The notes under the pieces: model-generated
Seen by the model: only the letters and a program-made list of their open reading frames with translations
The model's database searches: none
Told to the model about the DNA's origin: nothing
Shown here: piece after piece, positions 1 to 13,584 of the stretch
Layout: every line of letters starts with the position of its first letter
Position numbering within the stretch: position 1 is the stretch's first letter
Origin: Rostrohypoxylon terebratum
Lineage: Eukaryota > Ascomycota > Sordariomycetes > Xylariales > Hypoxylaceae
Length of the DNA: 64,000 nucleotides
NCBI GenBank assembly: GCA_022497145.1
Contig: MU385977.1
Coordinates: 1-64,000 of the forward strand
Reading direction: 5' to 3'
Made by a program: the position numbers and the translations under genes

Positions 1-239
1 TGATTACACTTGACCTCTACGATTACTGTTACCTTAAAATCAAGACCCCCTTATGAAGCTATACTTACTAAGCCTAAGTATAGGTTCGTCACACGGCTTA
101 CCATTCAAAGCGAAAGGTTGGCCGAGAGTCTAGCCGCGGAGGGCGTCTATACAATACTTTCTGAATAGGACGTACCTATTAACCTAGCTAATTCGGTATC
201 GGTACCTACATTTGAGCATTGCTACGATCTACATCTTCA

Positions 240-730
240 CGTAAATCAAATCCCACCACAGATCGTTTCGGGTATTATAAGTTCTGACTTCCAAGATAGG
301 GTGAATCTGGTTGTCCTCCAGCCTGCCCCCATCCTTCTCGGAGCCAGACACTCATCCAAATTAGTAGTGACAATTACCTATATGTACAGGAAGAGACGAG
401 GGAAACCACCAACCCCGGCCGCTTATTGGCTGAAGTGGAATCCGTTGTAGAAATGGGCGAAATAGTAATGGCTGGCACACTTACAGATCGTATTTGCAGT
501 CTAGTCTCAGCCTCAAGAGCAAATATTAACATAGAGGAGCCCTTATTCGCTACCGGTATTGATTTTTCGAGTGTGGCGCATCTTCAAAATTGGATCATGA
601 AGCAATTTGCGGTGAATGTGGCTGTCTGTGATATCCTAACCTAGGTATCATGGCGTTTGGGAATTTCATTGCTAATGAATGGCAGGCGGATCGAGTTGCT
701 GCTTAGGGTAATTTCGTGCTCCATTCGGTG
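240..730 (+). pseudogene. Relic of a highly reducing polyketide synthase C-terminus (KR-like tail and ACP)
   Basis: An open frame from about 426 to 644 carries a fungal PKS acyl-carrier fold: the helix-1 segment LTDRICSLVSAS, then EEPLFATGID, then LQNWIMKQF and CDIL, which match the usual order of the carrier domain (acidic residue, GVDSL, ELRNW, DIL). The serine that normally takes the phosphopantetheine arm in GxDS is phenylalanine here (GIDFS, codons near 558-572). The frame stops at 642 just after CDIL. The expected last helix (GIMAFGNFIANEW) continues in another frame at about 645-715. Upstream, a different frame at about 265-320 reads PQIVSGIISSDF, which resembles the end of a PKS ketoreductase region. 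Two frame changes, a premature stop and the lost serine make this a dead copy. The rest of the enzyme would lie left of the window. The family call for the ACP is fairly firm; the KR part is tentative. Confidence 0.55.
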
Positions 731-3646
731 TGAAGATGATGGATTGGCTTTTAAATCGATTGACAGACGCTTCACTTCAGCCTGCTTCCTGTTCACTGAA
801 AGCAAATGCAGCATGACTGCAGGGCCTTAAGTACTTAGGACCTAGGTTAGGTAGGTATTGACTTGCCAGACTCGGCTTTTCAGTTGCTAGAAACATGCCT
901 TCTCCTGTTTTGGGTGCGCCAGCGCTGCTCATACTAGACATAATCGTTAAGTATCTCATGCCAGGATTTCCCTAGCTTGATAGATGTTCCCGCCGAGTGG
1001 CTTATGCAGTTTCTTCGGCGTCAGCGCTAAGAGATGAATGGCGAACTTCGGTTGTCAATATCAGTGGGAAGCTGCCACTTCTTACTTCTGTGCCCTTGTG
1101 AAACCCGTAAAAAGGTCGAATTCAATGTAGTGTGGTGTAGGTTTAGAAACAAGGGCGAACGATGGCTGTAAGACCATGGTGTAGCTAACGAGTTGTTAAC
1201 GAAGAGCTAGTGCACAAGAAAAGAGAGCTTGGAAACCCAAGCGGGAAAGTAATCAGCCACGCCGTCATGACCCCTTTTTGGTCCCCATCAGACCTTTCTA
1301 GGGTTGGCGGGAAACGATTCATACCTACCTACCTTAGTCTAGACACCAACCTCGGTTCACCCATTCAAATCATTTTCACGAATTTATACAGGTAGGTAGT
1401 GTATTTCTGTTGAGTATCGTGATGCCATTATCATAACTCATATACCACTTTCCCGTTCGTGAGATTGGATTGTAGGTAGGCCCCGACTTACTTATTCACA
1501 GCCCTATTCAGATACACGGCCTACATTCCAGACTTATGCACGGACTAGTGTCCCACTGTCTCGGGAGCGGTTGCCGACCCCTCATATGGCGGATCATTGT
1601 CTCGGTCTTGATGTGTAGAAGATTTTGTGGAGTTTCGATGGTGTCTCCGAGACATAGGCATTCAGCATTCAGGTCGTTTGGTCAGCTGGGCAAAGCCCAC
1701 CTACTTTTTCTATAGTTAATAGAATTCTGTCACATCTCCATCTCCCATATTCCTGATTAGGACTGAATTCGCGATGCGAGCTAGTGAGTTCGTGCCATAT
1801 TCGATCGAACTAATTACTCTGGCGGGTCAGGCCGTAGAGGAAAGAGGATATTTGTGAAGCTAGATCGAAAGTACCTACTTGGAATATGTAGCGTGGCGCG
1901 ACATCACGCCGGAAGACAAGCCCAACGACGCGAAATGGGTTCCAGGAAAAGATACTATGCCCGATAGAAATGTGCAATGAGTCCAAATGAATGATCGAGG
2001 TTTGGCATAATTCAACGAAGATCCCTCGTGTGATTGATTACATGGTGGCCACGCGGTGAGCACGCGTCCGATTGCACGGTCCATGTGTTGATCCCCAATC
2101 CACCACGTCCCCATCGAGTCGAGTCCCCATCGTGGAGTTGAGTCTCTCTGAGCTCTGATTACTATTCGCGATGACAGAGAAGTTGCGACTAGGTAGGTAC
2201 TGACGGCAGCATGGGCTATATCATCCCCGGGAAAAGAGAAGAGGTATTGAGCCGACATATGAGCCCTAAGCTCTCGATAGTAAGCCAACGTCCCGGCCTC
2301 CTCTTTCGAAGACTTTGGGTTGTTGATAGCATGCGCCACCATACCAAAGTAAAGCCCGGAGAATCCCGGGCTGAGGCATGGAAATGCAAAACGCGTACTC
2401 TGAGGCGCTGTTCGCACTACCGTACCGGGAGACGATCAAGAAGATCTAGTTATCTTGTACCTCTTCACTCCTCGCGGATTTCCTTCGTTGAAGGAAGTTT
2501 GTTGATGATACCTAGGCAATGTGTCAACCTTGCTACTCTTCCATTTCGCTTTTCCCAAGGGCTAGACCGCGAGCCATGTTCTGTTCACTGAGAGATCGAG
2601 GGTGGGGATTAATACTAAGTCGCTGCATTGTTGCTATTTCCAACCGCTGCGTGTTTTTGGGCTACTTCTGCGCTGGCGAGAGTAAGCACTGAGATGAGCC
2701 TAAGCCAATATTCAATCACGTATATCTTAGCAATTCTTGAACATTATACAAAATTACTACAGGTATATATTTACCTAGGTATCTATCTATGGATCTTTTA
2801 GTAGATAGGACTCAAATTGGATCCCTCCTGAGGTTCATTCCAGGACATTTACTTCTGATTTTCTTGGTCGAACTCCCTGAGATAGCATCATAGTGACCAT
2901 CTACTTCAGTATGGTCCTATTAACACAGGGTTATTCTTAGGGTTCTGCGCACCACAGCTGCGCGCTGATGGCAGCTGGAGCCCGTCACATCCCCGAGGTA
3001 CCCCCCTTCATATGCTGACAGATTCATTATCGTCAATACCGATCATGCACGGGTCGAAAATGTGATTTATGCAAAGATTCTTCGGCCTGCATCTCCCAAT
3101 ATCTATCTGGATAACTATTCCAAGTTTTCGCGATAGGAGAATGGAGGGTTATCGTCGCCATCACATCGCCCCTGATTTTTGGCGATTCGATTTCCCTAAA
3201 TGGTCGATCTAACGCCGATAAACCCGAATTCGTGGAAATACCGGGCTTACTATGACCGGAAGCGTTCAGAATAGGGGCTACCGGGGCTACCACATACAGC
3301 CATTGTACATAGTACTTACGTACACACTATACATACATACATCTGAGTACATTACATATACATGTCATTACTCACATGAAGCATACGAAGATCCGATGAT
3401 GGTAAGCCAGTTATGTCTCGAGGAAAGCAATCAGCAAGATAATTAGCTCCGCGCCCTTCGTATTTTCGTTTTTGTCGGTATTAGGTGTTCGGAAATGAAC
3501 GGCATGCAAGCAAAAATCCCCGATAGGCGGGAGGCGGAGCGGGCAGAAAGGTTGCGAAATTAAGGAGATTATTTTTTTCTCATCACGGATTTTGTGATTT
3601 TGTGATTGTGACGAGTTGGACTGACGCCCACCGAGTCGGCATGTTG

Positions 3647-3677
3647 ATGGATGATTGCGATGATTGCGATGATTGCT
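3647..3677. repeat. GATGATTGC microsatellite
   Basis: Three and a half copies of the 9-nt unit GATGATTGC lie in tandem inside the gene-poor spacer. Confidence 0.85.
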
Positions 3678-3732
3678 ACCTAGTTACTAGTACTAGTAGG
3701 TACACAATCACATTACATCGGAATGCAGAATG

Positions 3733-3770
3733 CGAAATGCAACGAAATGCAACGAAATGCAAAATGCAAA
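3733..3770. repeat. GAAATGCAAC tandem repeat
   Basis: Three to four near-identical copies of a 9-10 nt unit (GAAATGCAAC) are seen, ending in AAATGCAAAT. Confidence 0.8.
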
Positions 3771-5285
3771 TAATTATGTCGTACGGCTACGGGGGGAAGC
3801 AAATCGCGAAAGTCAGCTTGGGGCCGGCCAGCATCTCGATTTCGAAAAGTGAAAAACAATACATTGATAGATTAGATCTGACCTGTCATGTTGACCAGCC
3901 TCTCTTATTGTCTTCGACTGCGTCAATTCTATGTAATTGTATGCATTGCGTGTGCGTACGATTAAGATTATCGACGCGACAGAATTGACGATAACCCCTG
4001 ATAGCGGCTCACCGGTGGAAAAGGGGGTCAGCAATTATTGGATTATAGTTCGGCTTGGTAATTAATTGTTAGCAAGGTTAGTAAGATATAGGGGAAACGA
4101 AGCTTGGAAAGGGAAATAGAGGAAATGCATCTATTTCCAACGTCGCTGTTGGTGGGCCAAACATTAGATATGATTCATTCTCCAACTGCACTGCATCGCC
4201 CTTGTCATGCTGGTCACGCCGGTCATGTGTTTGAAAAAAAAGGGAGTAATATGAAAGAGGAGGAAGTTTCATAACTCATACGTCAGATCTGAGGCTCTTT
4301 CGTCTAACATCCTATCAAGATCGACGAGATTGGGACCGTAGGTGATAGAACCATGGCTTATCTACAAAGGGTTCAACGTATGCCGCAATGTGGAGCCGTA
4401 GATCCATCCTCTCGTGGACATCGTGGGTGTGTTGGACGTGTTGGGTGTGTAGGGTGCTGAAATAGGCAACTTGGTCTAGTCTGCTAGCTCTGACTGAGAC
4501 GATTTCAGTCAATCAAATCAATAACGTGTGGCACAGCTTTCCAAATTCTGTTCAACCCTGCTCCGCTATTGTTGTGATGCTATTGATGCTATTGATGCTA
4601 TTTGGATGTCTCCATCTTCATCATATTATCCATATTCCATCTGTTAGCCTACTAGCGACATTGACGACCAACGGCCCACGACCAACGGCGTGCTCGAACC
4701 AACATTCTTCAGTGGCTCGCATCCACCTTGCCAAGTACCGTTAGATTGATAGAATTTTGACTCGTTCGTAGGGCTTAACCTGGAAATAGTGTACCGTGTA
4801 GTAGGCTGTAGCAACGAACGAAGTAAGACAGCGGAATAGCCAACGATGTGGGTAAAGGAGGGTCGGACGCTCCCGCGCAACTTGCTCGACTCCTTCGGTT
4901 TTAGATTAACCACTTCGAGGTGATATTAGCGACGTTCACTAGATTCACTAGTGAGTGTGCTGCGAAGTGGGAAGAATCAATTAGATGAATAGGTTGGAAG
5001 TTAATGAGGCATATTATTTCTCCCTCGGAAGCGCGATTGACGCCAATTGGGATGATCAAAACGGCCTCAAGAAAAAAAAAAAAAAAAAAGCCGAAGATAT
5101 AGGTATGTATGTACTAGGTACCTAGTCATCAACTTCATGCACCTCTTTGGCCTCGCAATAAGGCTAGAATGGTCATAATCATCAGGCCTCTACGCTCAAG
5201 CAAAACGAAAACAATAACAATAACAAAAAGAAGCGGTGATGAAGAGGAGGTGCACTTCTGGCGGTGTCAGACGAACATTGCCGGC

Positions 5286-5338
5286 AGATGCGATGCTATG
5301 CTATGCTATGCTATGCGATGCGATGCGGCGATGCGATA
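5286..5338. repeat. ATGCT/ATGCG pentanucleotide microsatellite
   Basis: About ten copies of a 5-nt unit alternate between ATGCT and ATGCG, with a one-unit slip (CGGCG) near the end. The open frame read across it is repeat-driven and not a gene. Confidence 0.9.
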
Positions 5339-7999
5339 TGATCAAGCCTCCAGTTACGTCAAGATGAAAGCCTCGGCTCCCAATGCCATTTGGTCTTCTC
5401 GCATGTGGCGAACACGCTGTAATACTCTGTAATATCGGCGCACATAGTAGATACGGTAAACATGCTCCAATTGGTCGCCCATCAGGTATCGAGTTTCAAA
5501 TGTGTCAATTGATATATGTCGTCGTCGATCGTTTCGTGAAACAGTGGGTTGGGATGAACATGTGATGGCTTCATCTTCAATGCTCCCTTAATCGGGTGTC
5601 TTATCCTAATTGTTCGTTAGCCATATGCACGTCGACTAGGTTGGAGATTGGAGATTTCTTTTTTACCTGGGTGAATTTTTGCTGGGTTCAATAGTAGGTA
5701 CCTTATCTACCTGTATGTAGTATGTAATAATATGTATACCTACTCGGTACGTATGCGTGAGGTGTGTTCGGTTTCGTTTCCAGTCAAGGTAGATTTCTAA
5801 CTCTTCGATACTTCCAAGCTTGTCGTCTGACCCGGTCTGTTGGAAGCGACTTTTTTCATCGTGGCTACGTGTCAGTCTCACCTGGGGGGTGTTCTATAGT
5901 CACAAGGTCGAACTTCTTCCAGAATGTCGCAGTTCGGGAAAAAAAACATTCCATAGAAGAAAGGATCGTAGCTAAACCCCAATACCGGTGTTCTGGAAAG
6001 GTGTGGTAGTATTTGGTAGCGTTGAGCATCACTAGCATCACATTCTCAGCTCATTGTCAATTTGTCAGCACCTGAGTCCTGAGCACCGTATTCGGTATTG
6101 GGCCGATCAACCCTTGAAGACTCAATCTATCCCTAACCTTGCGCGACTTGAATTAGACCAGTGGCAGGTACCGGGCTGAAAAAAAAGATTAACGAGGGTC
6201 AAAAATCGAGATTTAATCCATGATGATAATACGCAATCCATAGCATAGGCTCGCATGGGTTCTTCCGTCGACGATCAACAGGATCTAGAACTTCGAAAAT
6301 CTGACCCTTACGCTAGGGCCTAGGTCGAACAAGCCAGCTTCAGGCTCGTGTAAACGTAATCTGCGTAATTAAGGTAAGAAAAAAAGGGGCGCAGCATAGA
6401 CGGCAAGCTCCATCACGATGCGGTGTGGAGTTTGGCGATCGAACCCGGCTCCGCCGCCCCTGTCTCCCCGGGACACCCAAGGATCCCTTGAAGTTGAAGG
6501 CACCCACGGCATGGGCGGAAGCACAGGCGGAACGAGTACATTGGTCGACCTTAGACAATTCGAAGCATTCAAAGTTCAATGATCTTCATTACAATACCTA
6601 ACAATACATAGTAAAGCCGGTGATGCCGCTAATGCCCATCGTGAGACAACGGCGTTTCAACGGCGTAGGAATTCTTCGTTCGCTTCATTCACGGCATTTC
6701 CCGGCCTTAGTTTAATTAACAACGGTCCCGTTAGTCTCCGTCTCTTAGTCGAGCACTGGATGATAACTACGAGATTTGCTCTGCCTAGCCTAGACTGCAT
6801 GGAGAATTATCTGAAGTAAGACTCCTGCCGCATACTAGGTAGGAGATGGGTCACTTATACGACGGACCCGTCACCCGCATATGGTTTGACTAGCTGGCGG
6901 AACGGTTCGCTGGCTGGCATGGTACGGTTAGGAAATAGTCGTTAGTAGCCTTCACTAGTAGACTGTCAGTTAGCCTGTTGGTTAGTGTATCGCGTCGACT
7001 ACCGTGTTGTACCTTGTAGTAGGTGTTAACCACTAAACTACTAGCGGGCGAACTGCCGCAAAAGATCCCTCGCAGAGAGACGATGAGATCCGCGCTCTCG
7101 GTATTGTCCTGGCAGCCTGGTACCTATATGCCAGGACATGGTCGGTGCGCTGACATGGTTCGAGGTATTATAGGTATTTGCTATGTAACAGGATTGATTT
7201 CAACGCGAGCAGGCTGGCAGGGTAAGAAACCCGAATGGTATAGAAACGAGCGAAGGAATAATAGCACTAAGCTAGGTAGGGTAAAGGAAACATTTTCCCG
7301 CTAGAAGCTGCACAACTACATACTACTACTACATAGTAGTACTATCCATGTATGCAGAATTCTTGATAGGCGACGAGCACGTGTTTTTGGTCTGCAGTAG
7401 GGTCTGCAGAAAGTACAGTGCGTATTCGTCCTAGCCCCTATTATTTTCCACGTCTCACTCGCTTCAGCATGTACCTAGCTAGTGCACTGTAAGAGTACAT
7501 CCATAGCAGCAGAATTCATCCACGTGTGTAAATTCTCATGTAGGTGATCATGTAGCTTGTATGTATGAGATTATGCCAAACACAACTATGTACATGTATG
7601 TAGTATATACTGCATTTTCCACCGAGGAAATAGTCCCTCTAGGCATTATGCATACCGAGGGTCTCATCATGTGCTAGTCGCTTAGACATTAATGATGGGT
7701 ATCTCTGCTGGCTTCTACTCAAGTAAAAAAGAAAGAAGAAAAAAAGCAAGTCGTTGGAAGTGGCAGCGCATGTAGAACTTTTAACAGAGAAAATGAACCA
7801 CCTGCTGACGCTCCAGCTCGACCTGTACTGTAGCCGAACACAGAAAAAAAGCAAGAGGGAGCGTTTTTAGCACAATCATCGCGAAATGAACTCCCAGCCC
7901 TGCCGTCCCAAAAATAGATGTACAAGCCTTTTTGTAGAACCCATTCGCGCACGCGCGCCCGTACAAAACAAAGATCTAGGTAGAGACGTTTCCAGAAAT

Positions 8000-10282
8000 C
8001 TAGTTTAGTTTTGGTTCTACCGACGGCAGAGTTTTTAAGCTGTCATCTAGAGATTCCAGCTTCTTCATATCTCCGTACTTGGCCGCCCACTCGTTGTTGA
8101 CGTTGCGGTAGTCCTCAGGTCCGTAAGAGTCGTAAAGCTCACCGAAGAATCCCTTCTTCCGGTAAATGTTGAGACCCAAGTCACGCTGCAACAAATCAAG
8201 GTATGGGACAGCGTCGAAGATGAAGTTAGGGCTCTTGGAACCCCAATCGGTCGGGTAACGCCACTTTCCAAAGCGGTTGTATAGAACGGTTTCGTAACGC
8301 AATCGCTCCATCGCCTTCTTATCACCCAGAGATGCTGACGGATCCTTTTCTAGCTTACCAGCGAAGTACGCGCTGATCCAGAGACCCTGAAGGTGCGCGG
8401 TGATCATGTTGCTGAAGTTGGAGACAATACCGATGAATGCAGTGTCGCGGGCACGCAGGAATCGCTCGGACGAGGGCACGATAAAGTGATGAAGCATGTA
8501 TGGGGTGAGTGGCTTATACGGGGTCACCTCGTCGGTGCTGGTAATACCCTTCTGTTGTGTCATGGGTATATAATTCTTGTTCCACACGGGTTGATCCTTC
8601 AATCGGGGGAATTTCTCAAGGATTTCCTTATCGGCTCGTTCAATTAATGCCTGGTTATTTGCGAGATCATTTTCGCCTCCATCCTTGTTAGGGGCGTGCG
8701 GGACACCCAATTCGGCCTCGATTCCTTCGGGTAGGAGCTTGATTGGCGGAACGTGCTTCCAGCCAGTGTGGGCGAGCAGGGCCTCAGATTCAAATTCGGT
8801 TCCATCGGAAAGGTGGACCTTTCCTGGGCTCAAGTGGTCAATCTCGCTCACATAGACGTTCACAAGATCGCTCTTCACGATATCCATGAAGTTGGTGTCG
8901 TAATTCAAGATACTGAAACTGGCACCCGTAAACATCGCATCGGTCCAGGGCTTCAGCTTAGCTGTCTTCGGGTGAGAATCGTAACCCATGAGATTCATGA
9001 CATCCCCGCCAAGAACTTTCCAGAAAGAGTTGACGATCGTCCTCCCGACAGCTGTGCCGTGGTAAAAGCCACGGACACCGCCGTAGCCGTCAACATCTCC
9101 CCAGACGCAAGGGCTGAACCAGGTAAGGAATCGGATGTCTATTCGATTTGTTAGAATTTGGAATTCTAGATTATAGGACAAAATTGGCTGCAGCCAACTT
9201 ACTAGCAAGCTTCTCAATCCACTTCTTTAGTGGTGTCACATATGATGGCGCGATCCAGCACGGGCCATGACCAGTGGCTGTCAATTATGGTTAGCAAGGT
9301 AGGTAAGCAAGCCACCATCGTCACCGACCAAGATAGGCGGACGGAACGGGAAGGGAACAATGGCATAAAAAATAGAGGTGAAACATACATCGAATAACCC
9401 AATCGACCTTGACGCCCGCAGTCGCATAGGCGTAGACGGCATCCCAAGCAAACTTAGTGCCGCCAAAGATCGTCACCCTCTTTGCCGTCTTGAGCGTATC
9501 GGCGTTCTCTTGGAATTGCTTTCCGTGAAATATTCTGCCACCATATTCCTCTTGACCCTCAAAGTGCGGCAAGAACGGTTCCGAGGTCAAGCCTGTGGCG
9601 AAGACGACACGGCGCGCATACACTTTCGTCTCGCTCTGGTTTGGCGTTGCGACCGTCAAGACCCATCCACCTTCTACGGTATCTTGGTGTTCGGCGACGA
9701 GCACTTTAGTGTTTAGACGAACGAGACTAGCGATTCCAAACCTAGTAGCGTAGGCTTTTAGGTAGCTGTTGATAACTTGACCAGGCATGTGCTCGCCAGG
9801 CTTGACGCCGAAGGTCGCCGTGTCCATAGGGAAGTCGGGGTACTCGAAGGTTCCTAGCAAGTTGTTGCTCTTCAAGCCAGGATATAGACGATGGTCGGCC
9901 CATGTACCGCCCAAGCTAGACTGAGAGTCGAAGACGGCTAGGGAGCATTCTGGTTGAGTGCAGTGAAACTGCTTCGCGGCGGCCAGTCCATACCAGCCTA
10001 CGATGCCAGAGCAAGTCAACTAATAGTTCTTTCTCACCATAGTAGGTATGTAGCGGGATGATATCCGTATAGTCCAGTAAACTCATGCAGGTATGACGGA
10101 GGTGGAGATGAGGGCTAGACAAAGAAAAGGGCAAGGGAGGGCTTACCAGCACCGACGACGACGCAGTCTAGCTTTTCCATCGTGATATTGTCATTCTCGC
10201 CCATGGCGATAGTTTCGGGTTTCTCGTTTGTTGGTGTTGGTGTTTGTGATAGTGGTGTTGGTAAGGGTGTTGTATCTGCCAT
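8000..10282 (-). CDS. FAD-dependent (flavin-containing / Baeyer-Villiger type) monooxygenase
   Basis: Four exons on the minus strand: 10282-10147, 9997-9389, 9277-9203, 9138-8000. All junctions are GT-AG and the phases agree, giving 652 residues. The FAD-binding Rossmann motif GAGWYG (about residues 44-49) is built across intron 1. A flavin-monooxygenase fingerprint-like stretch (FEGQEEYGGRIFHG, about 190-203) follows, then a second nucleotide-binding turn of the NADPH type (FGGTKFAWDA, about 223). Exon 3 encodes GHGPCWIAPSYVTPL, typical of fungal members. Such enzymes insert one oxygen atom into a ketone or heteroatom using NADPH and O2. The substrate cannot be read from sequence. No signal peptide is seen; the first about 35 residues are Pro/Thr-rich and unlike the core. 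Start chosen at 10282; an upstream in-frame Met at 10351 and internal Mets at 10204 and 10180 are alternatives. It stands alone, divergent from the next gene by 3.3 kb. Confidence 0.88.
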
Positions 10283-13200
10283 GACGAATATCTGTGCAAC
10301 TAACTCTCTCGCTGGGTTTTTGTCCGACAGCCCTACTACGATGGAATGCAACTAGATATTACTTCTTTCTTGGTCTAGAAAAGAACCGGGAAAGCGGGAT
10401 AATGGTCATGCGTAGGATAAATTTGGAAGTACGAAACGCCCAGAGAATTCAATACTCAAGTAAGCATATCAGAGACACATTAACAGACTATTAAAAACAA
10501 CTTAACTAACCCCCCATTGAGACCCTTTTCCCTTTTTCACCCCTTCATTCCCCCATTCCTCCCCCCCTTTAGCTGCGGTTCCAAGGCCGAGACCTCTTGC
10601 CATACTGAACAAGAAACGGCCTCGCTTGTATCGTCCCCATCCCGACGGCCCGCCTTAATCTTAGTCGTCATGTAATAGTAGTCGTACTGCAAGTCGTACG
10701 GTGCGAGGCTAGGGGGGTTACGGGGCCGGTCTGTTTGGGCGATACAAGTAACGCAAGCGCAAGATAGTAATACTGTAATACAAAGTAGGACGGACGAAGG
10801 ATGCGTACATTACATACAAACGTACATAGTTTGGTATAGTTCTATGGGTAGTCTGGATGGATATGGTGTGGTTAGGGTATGGATCAAGGTATGGATCAAG
10901 GTTATGGATCAAGGTTATGGATCAAGGTTATGGATGTGTACTACTACTGCTAGGTAGGTAGGCTGGTCTGGTAGGTTATGTTATGGATCTGTTTATGTAC
11001 AACGTATTATGAGATGCTTCTGAAATGGGAAACTCTCCACAGTCTTGGCGAAACTACAGAGGTAAACGCTGCAAATGGCAAATGTTAGATGCTAGGTAAT
11101 CTACCAGTCTGCCAGTCTACCTACATACTAGCAGTCTAGCACGATACCCAGTACATCCTAGAGTATCCTAGAGCATATCCCAGCACGGCCTAGCATATCC
11201 GTAACCATACCCACCAATGCCAAACCAGTATGACAGCCGAGAAGATCATGCCGATCTCTTACCTCATTGGTGCTTGGCCTAGTCTCACCCGTCCCGCCGT
11301 CGTAATATAGAAGGCCATAAGAGAACCATCTTTCCCTCCTTTTTGTTTTCCCAAGCCTCCAAGAAGCCCTACAAGCCCCCCAGAAGCCCCAGACGCCCCC
11401 AAAATACCCCCCCACCGCTGCTATAAGCCTGACATTAGCTGACATTTTATAACCTACTAAATCTGAAGAATGTTCCCCAGTTTACTGTTGTGATATGCAC
11501 GAAATTCAAGATACTTAATAACAACTCCAACTCCAACTATAATAGCGTCTCCATCGGCACAGGCCGCACCCGTCTTACGACAAGAGAGGAGAACGACTGA
11601 CAGAGCAATGACCAATAGCCGGTCTGTGGTGGCAGAATGTTGTTGCGCCATTGGTACAAGATAAACATGACGATAAACAAGATGAAAAAACACTGACCAC
11701 CAACACCTACCATGTACAATACAATACTATGTAGCTGCTGCTGTAGTCCCAGGTAATAGGTATGGGTGGCTCGCGTTGGTGCCGTTTTTGGCGTTCTAGC
11801 GTGTAAGGTTAGTTCGTGTATGTCATCAACGTTGGTGCTCAGTGCGTGATGTGTGCCCAGGTGGTGGGTGGCATGTGCTGCTTATGTGGTACGTGTGTAC
11901 ATTATCTTGACACCTTTGACACTTCACCCTGATGTTGGCATGAACTGATACATCCATGAAATACACGAAATAGGGACATCTATATTACATACATGACATT
12001 ACATAGCGTAAGAATATAGCTAAAGCATCAATAATCTTTACATATTATTTCTCGCTTGTCCCAACATGCATATATGAATGCATCATACTACATATCACCC
12101 TATCTCATTCTCGTTTAATCGTAGATTCCTAGATTGTTCCAGCATCCATGCATAGAAAAAATCTCGGAGGGTATAGGGTATCATGCATAATGGCCTCAGA
12201 TGAAGCATAAGCCCGAAGTCTACAGGAGAGCTACAGTACAGCTACATAATTACACGACAACTACTTTCCTATACATCCTAGGTATACATCTAATATACAT
12301 ATACCGAGATGTCTGCATGCGGCTAATAACACCGAATTGGTAAGGAGTTCCGGGGAGAAATTCCGACTTACCTGAGGCTCCTCATTGCTCATTCTCTAGT
12401 TTCAACAATCGTATCTTTTCTCGAAACCATATTAGCACCCCTGAGCATCTACTTCCTTCGTTCTTTCAATTATGTCTAATATCGAATGAAGGAACTTTTT
12501 TTATAGCAATTTACTTCACCTGTCCGGGCTTTCAGCTAGCGTTTACCTGGTTTACCAATCCCCTCTCGAAAGAGGCACAAAGCCCTACGAGGAAGAGACC
12601 CATTTCTTCGCCCAGCCCGCGGAGAGTCCAGAGCTTTTTCTCGCCGGGGGGCCGAAGCGTGGTGGTCCCGCAAATTTGCAGAGGCTAGCTTACCGGCCCC
12701 TGAGGGAATGTAACGGTGACCTTTAGTCGCGCATGCACACAATCGGGGACGATTTTCGTCTCACAGGACACGGCACATTACAAATGACAGAAATTTAAGC
12801 TGTATGAGCTCTAGGGCTTATGTGACAGGTACGAATAACAATTCGAATTTCGAACTAGGAGAACTAGGGGGGTTGAAAACTTGGGGTTGTAATATTGGAC
12901 GTGCAGCTCTGGTTACCAAGATTTGAATAAGGAGATGATGATGTTGCCGACGTTGCCAATGTCGATGCCGATATCACATACTTATGTGTTTGTTCCTGCA
13001 TTACTAGGCAAGATAACACCCGTACATAGTATGTGATCATGCGGTTGCTTGTTGAATAAGTGACCCGGCCGTCGTCACACGAACGATAATCGCTCTCGAA
13101 CTCCAGATACAGTTCGAAGCCACGTCGATCTCTCACTCAGGTACCCATCGGTTATCCACTCTGATAATGATTCGAGATTAACCCGCCCCTGGTCGATACA

Positions 13201-13584
13201 GCCAAATTGTGGTTCAGGCTCATAATGAAAGGTATCCATGTTGATACCCCGATCTCTCTATCACGAATCGACCAGTCATAAACCCTTTCACAACGAGGGT
13301 CCCTCTTCTACTATGTAGGTAGGTTCCTAAACCAGTGAATAATTATATGTAAAACATTATACTATATACGAATCGAACTTCCAGCGAACGCACAGCTCGT
13401 CGGATAGTAAATACCCCAGACATCCGTTCCCATCCGTTCATCTTCGTCGTCTTCATCGCTGCTAGTCAACTTAGCCAAGTCCCTCTCACTAGTCCCTTAG
13501 TCCCCCAGTCCCCTTACCTAGTCTCTCGTTCGGTTCGCTCGCTCATCCCTTCCCAAGCGCTCTCTGTCTACTCAGTTCTTCGTC
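10283..13584. other. Spacer between divergent genes, about 3.3 kb
   Basis: No gene is recognised. It contains a tandem repeat at 10877-10936, many ACATAC/TAGGTAG words and an AT-rich part at 11940-12320. The last 100 nt before 13585 are C/T-rich (TCCC and CTCG runs), a common look for fungal leader regions. Confidence 0.5.
10877..10936. repeat. TTATGGATCAAGG minisatellite
   Basis: Four to five tandem copies of a 12-13 nt unit (TATGGATCAAGG, later copies with an added T) occur here. Confidence 0.9.

Larger units (their letters stand above)
731..7999. other. Gene-poor spacer, about 7.3 kb
   Basis: I see no open frame with a recognisable domain or a convincing splice pattern. The stretch is full of TAGGTA/TACCTA words, short ATTACATA runs and microsatellites (near 3650, 3735 and 5290), with an A-tract near 5072. 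A minus-strand open frame of 180 codons at 1875-2417 has no family resemblance and I leave it out. A short GC-rich island at 6380-6570 is open on both strands but matches nothing I know. Confidence 0.5.

Noticed and set aside
1875..2417. 180-codon minus-strand open frame
   Set aside because: No domain, no signal, no splice context. An equally open frame overlaps it on the plus strand, so it is likely chance.
3602..3988. 128-codon plus-strand open frame
   Set aside because: The first half is made of microsatellite units and there is no family resemblance.
6415..6450. B-box-like GGTTCGATC on the minus strand
   Set aside because: No matching A-box and no stems at tRNA distances.
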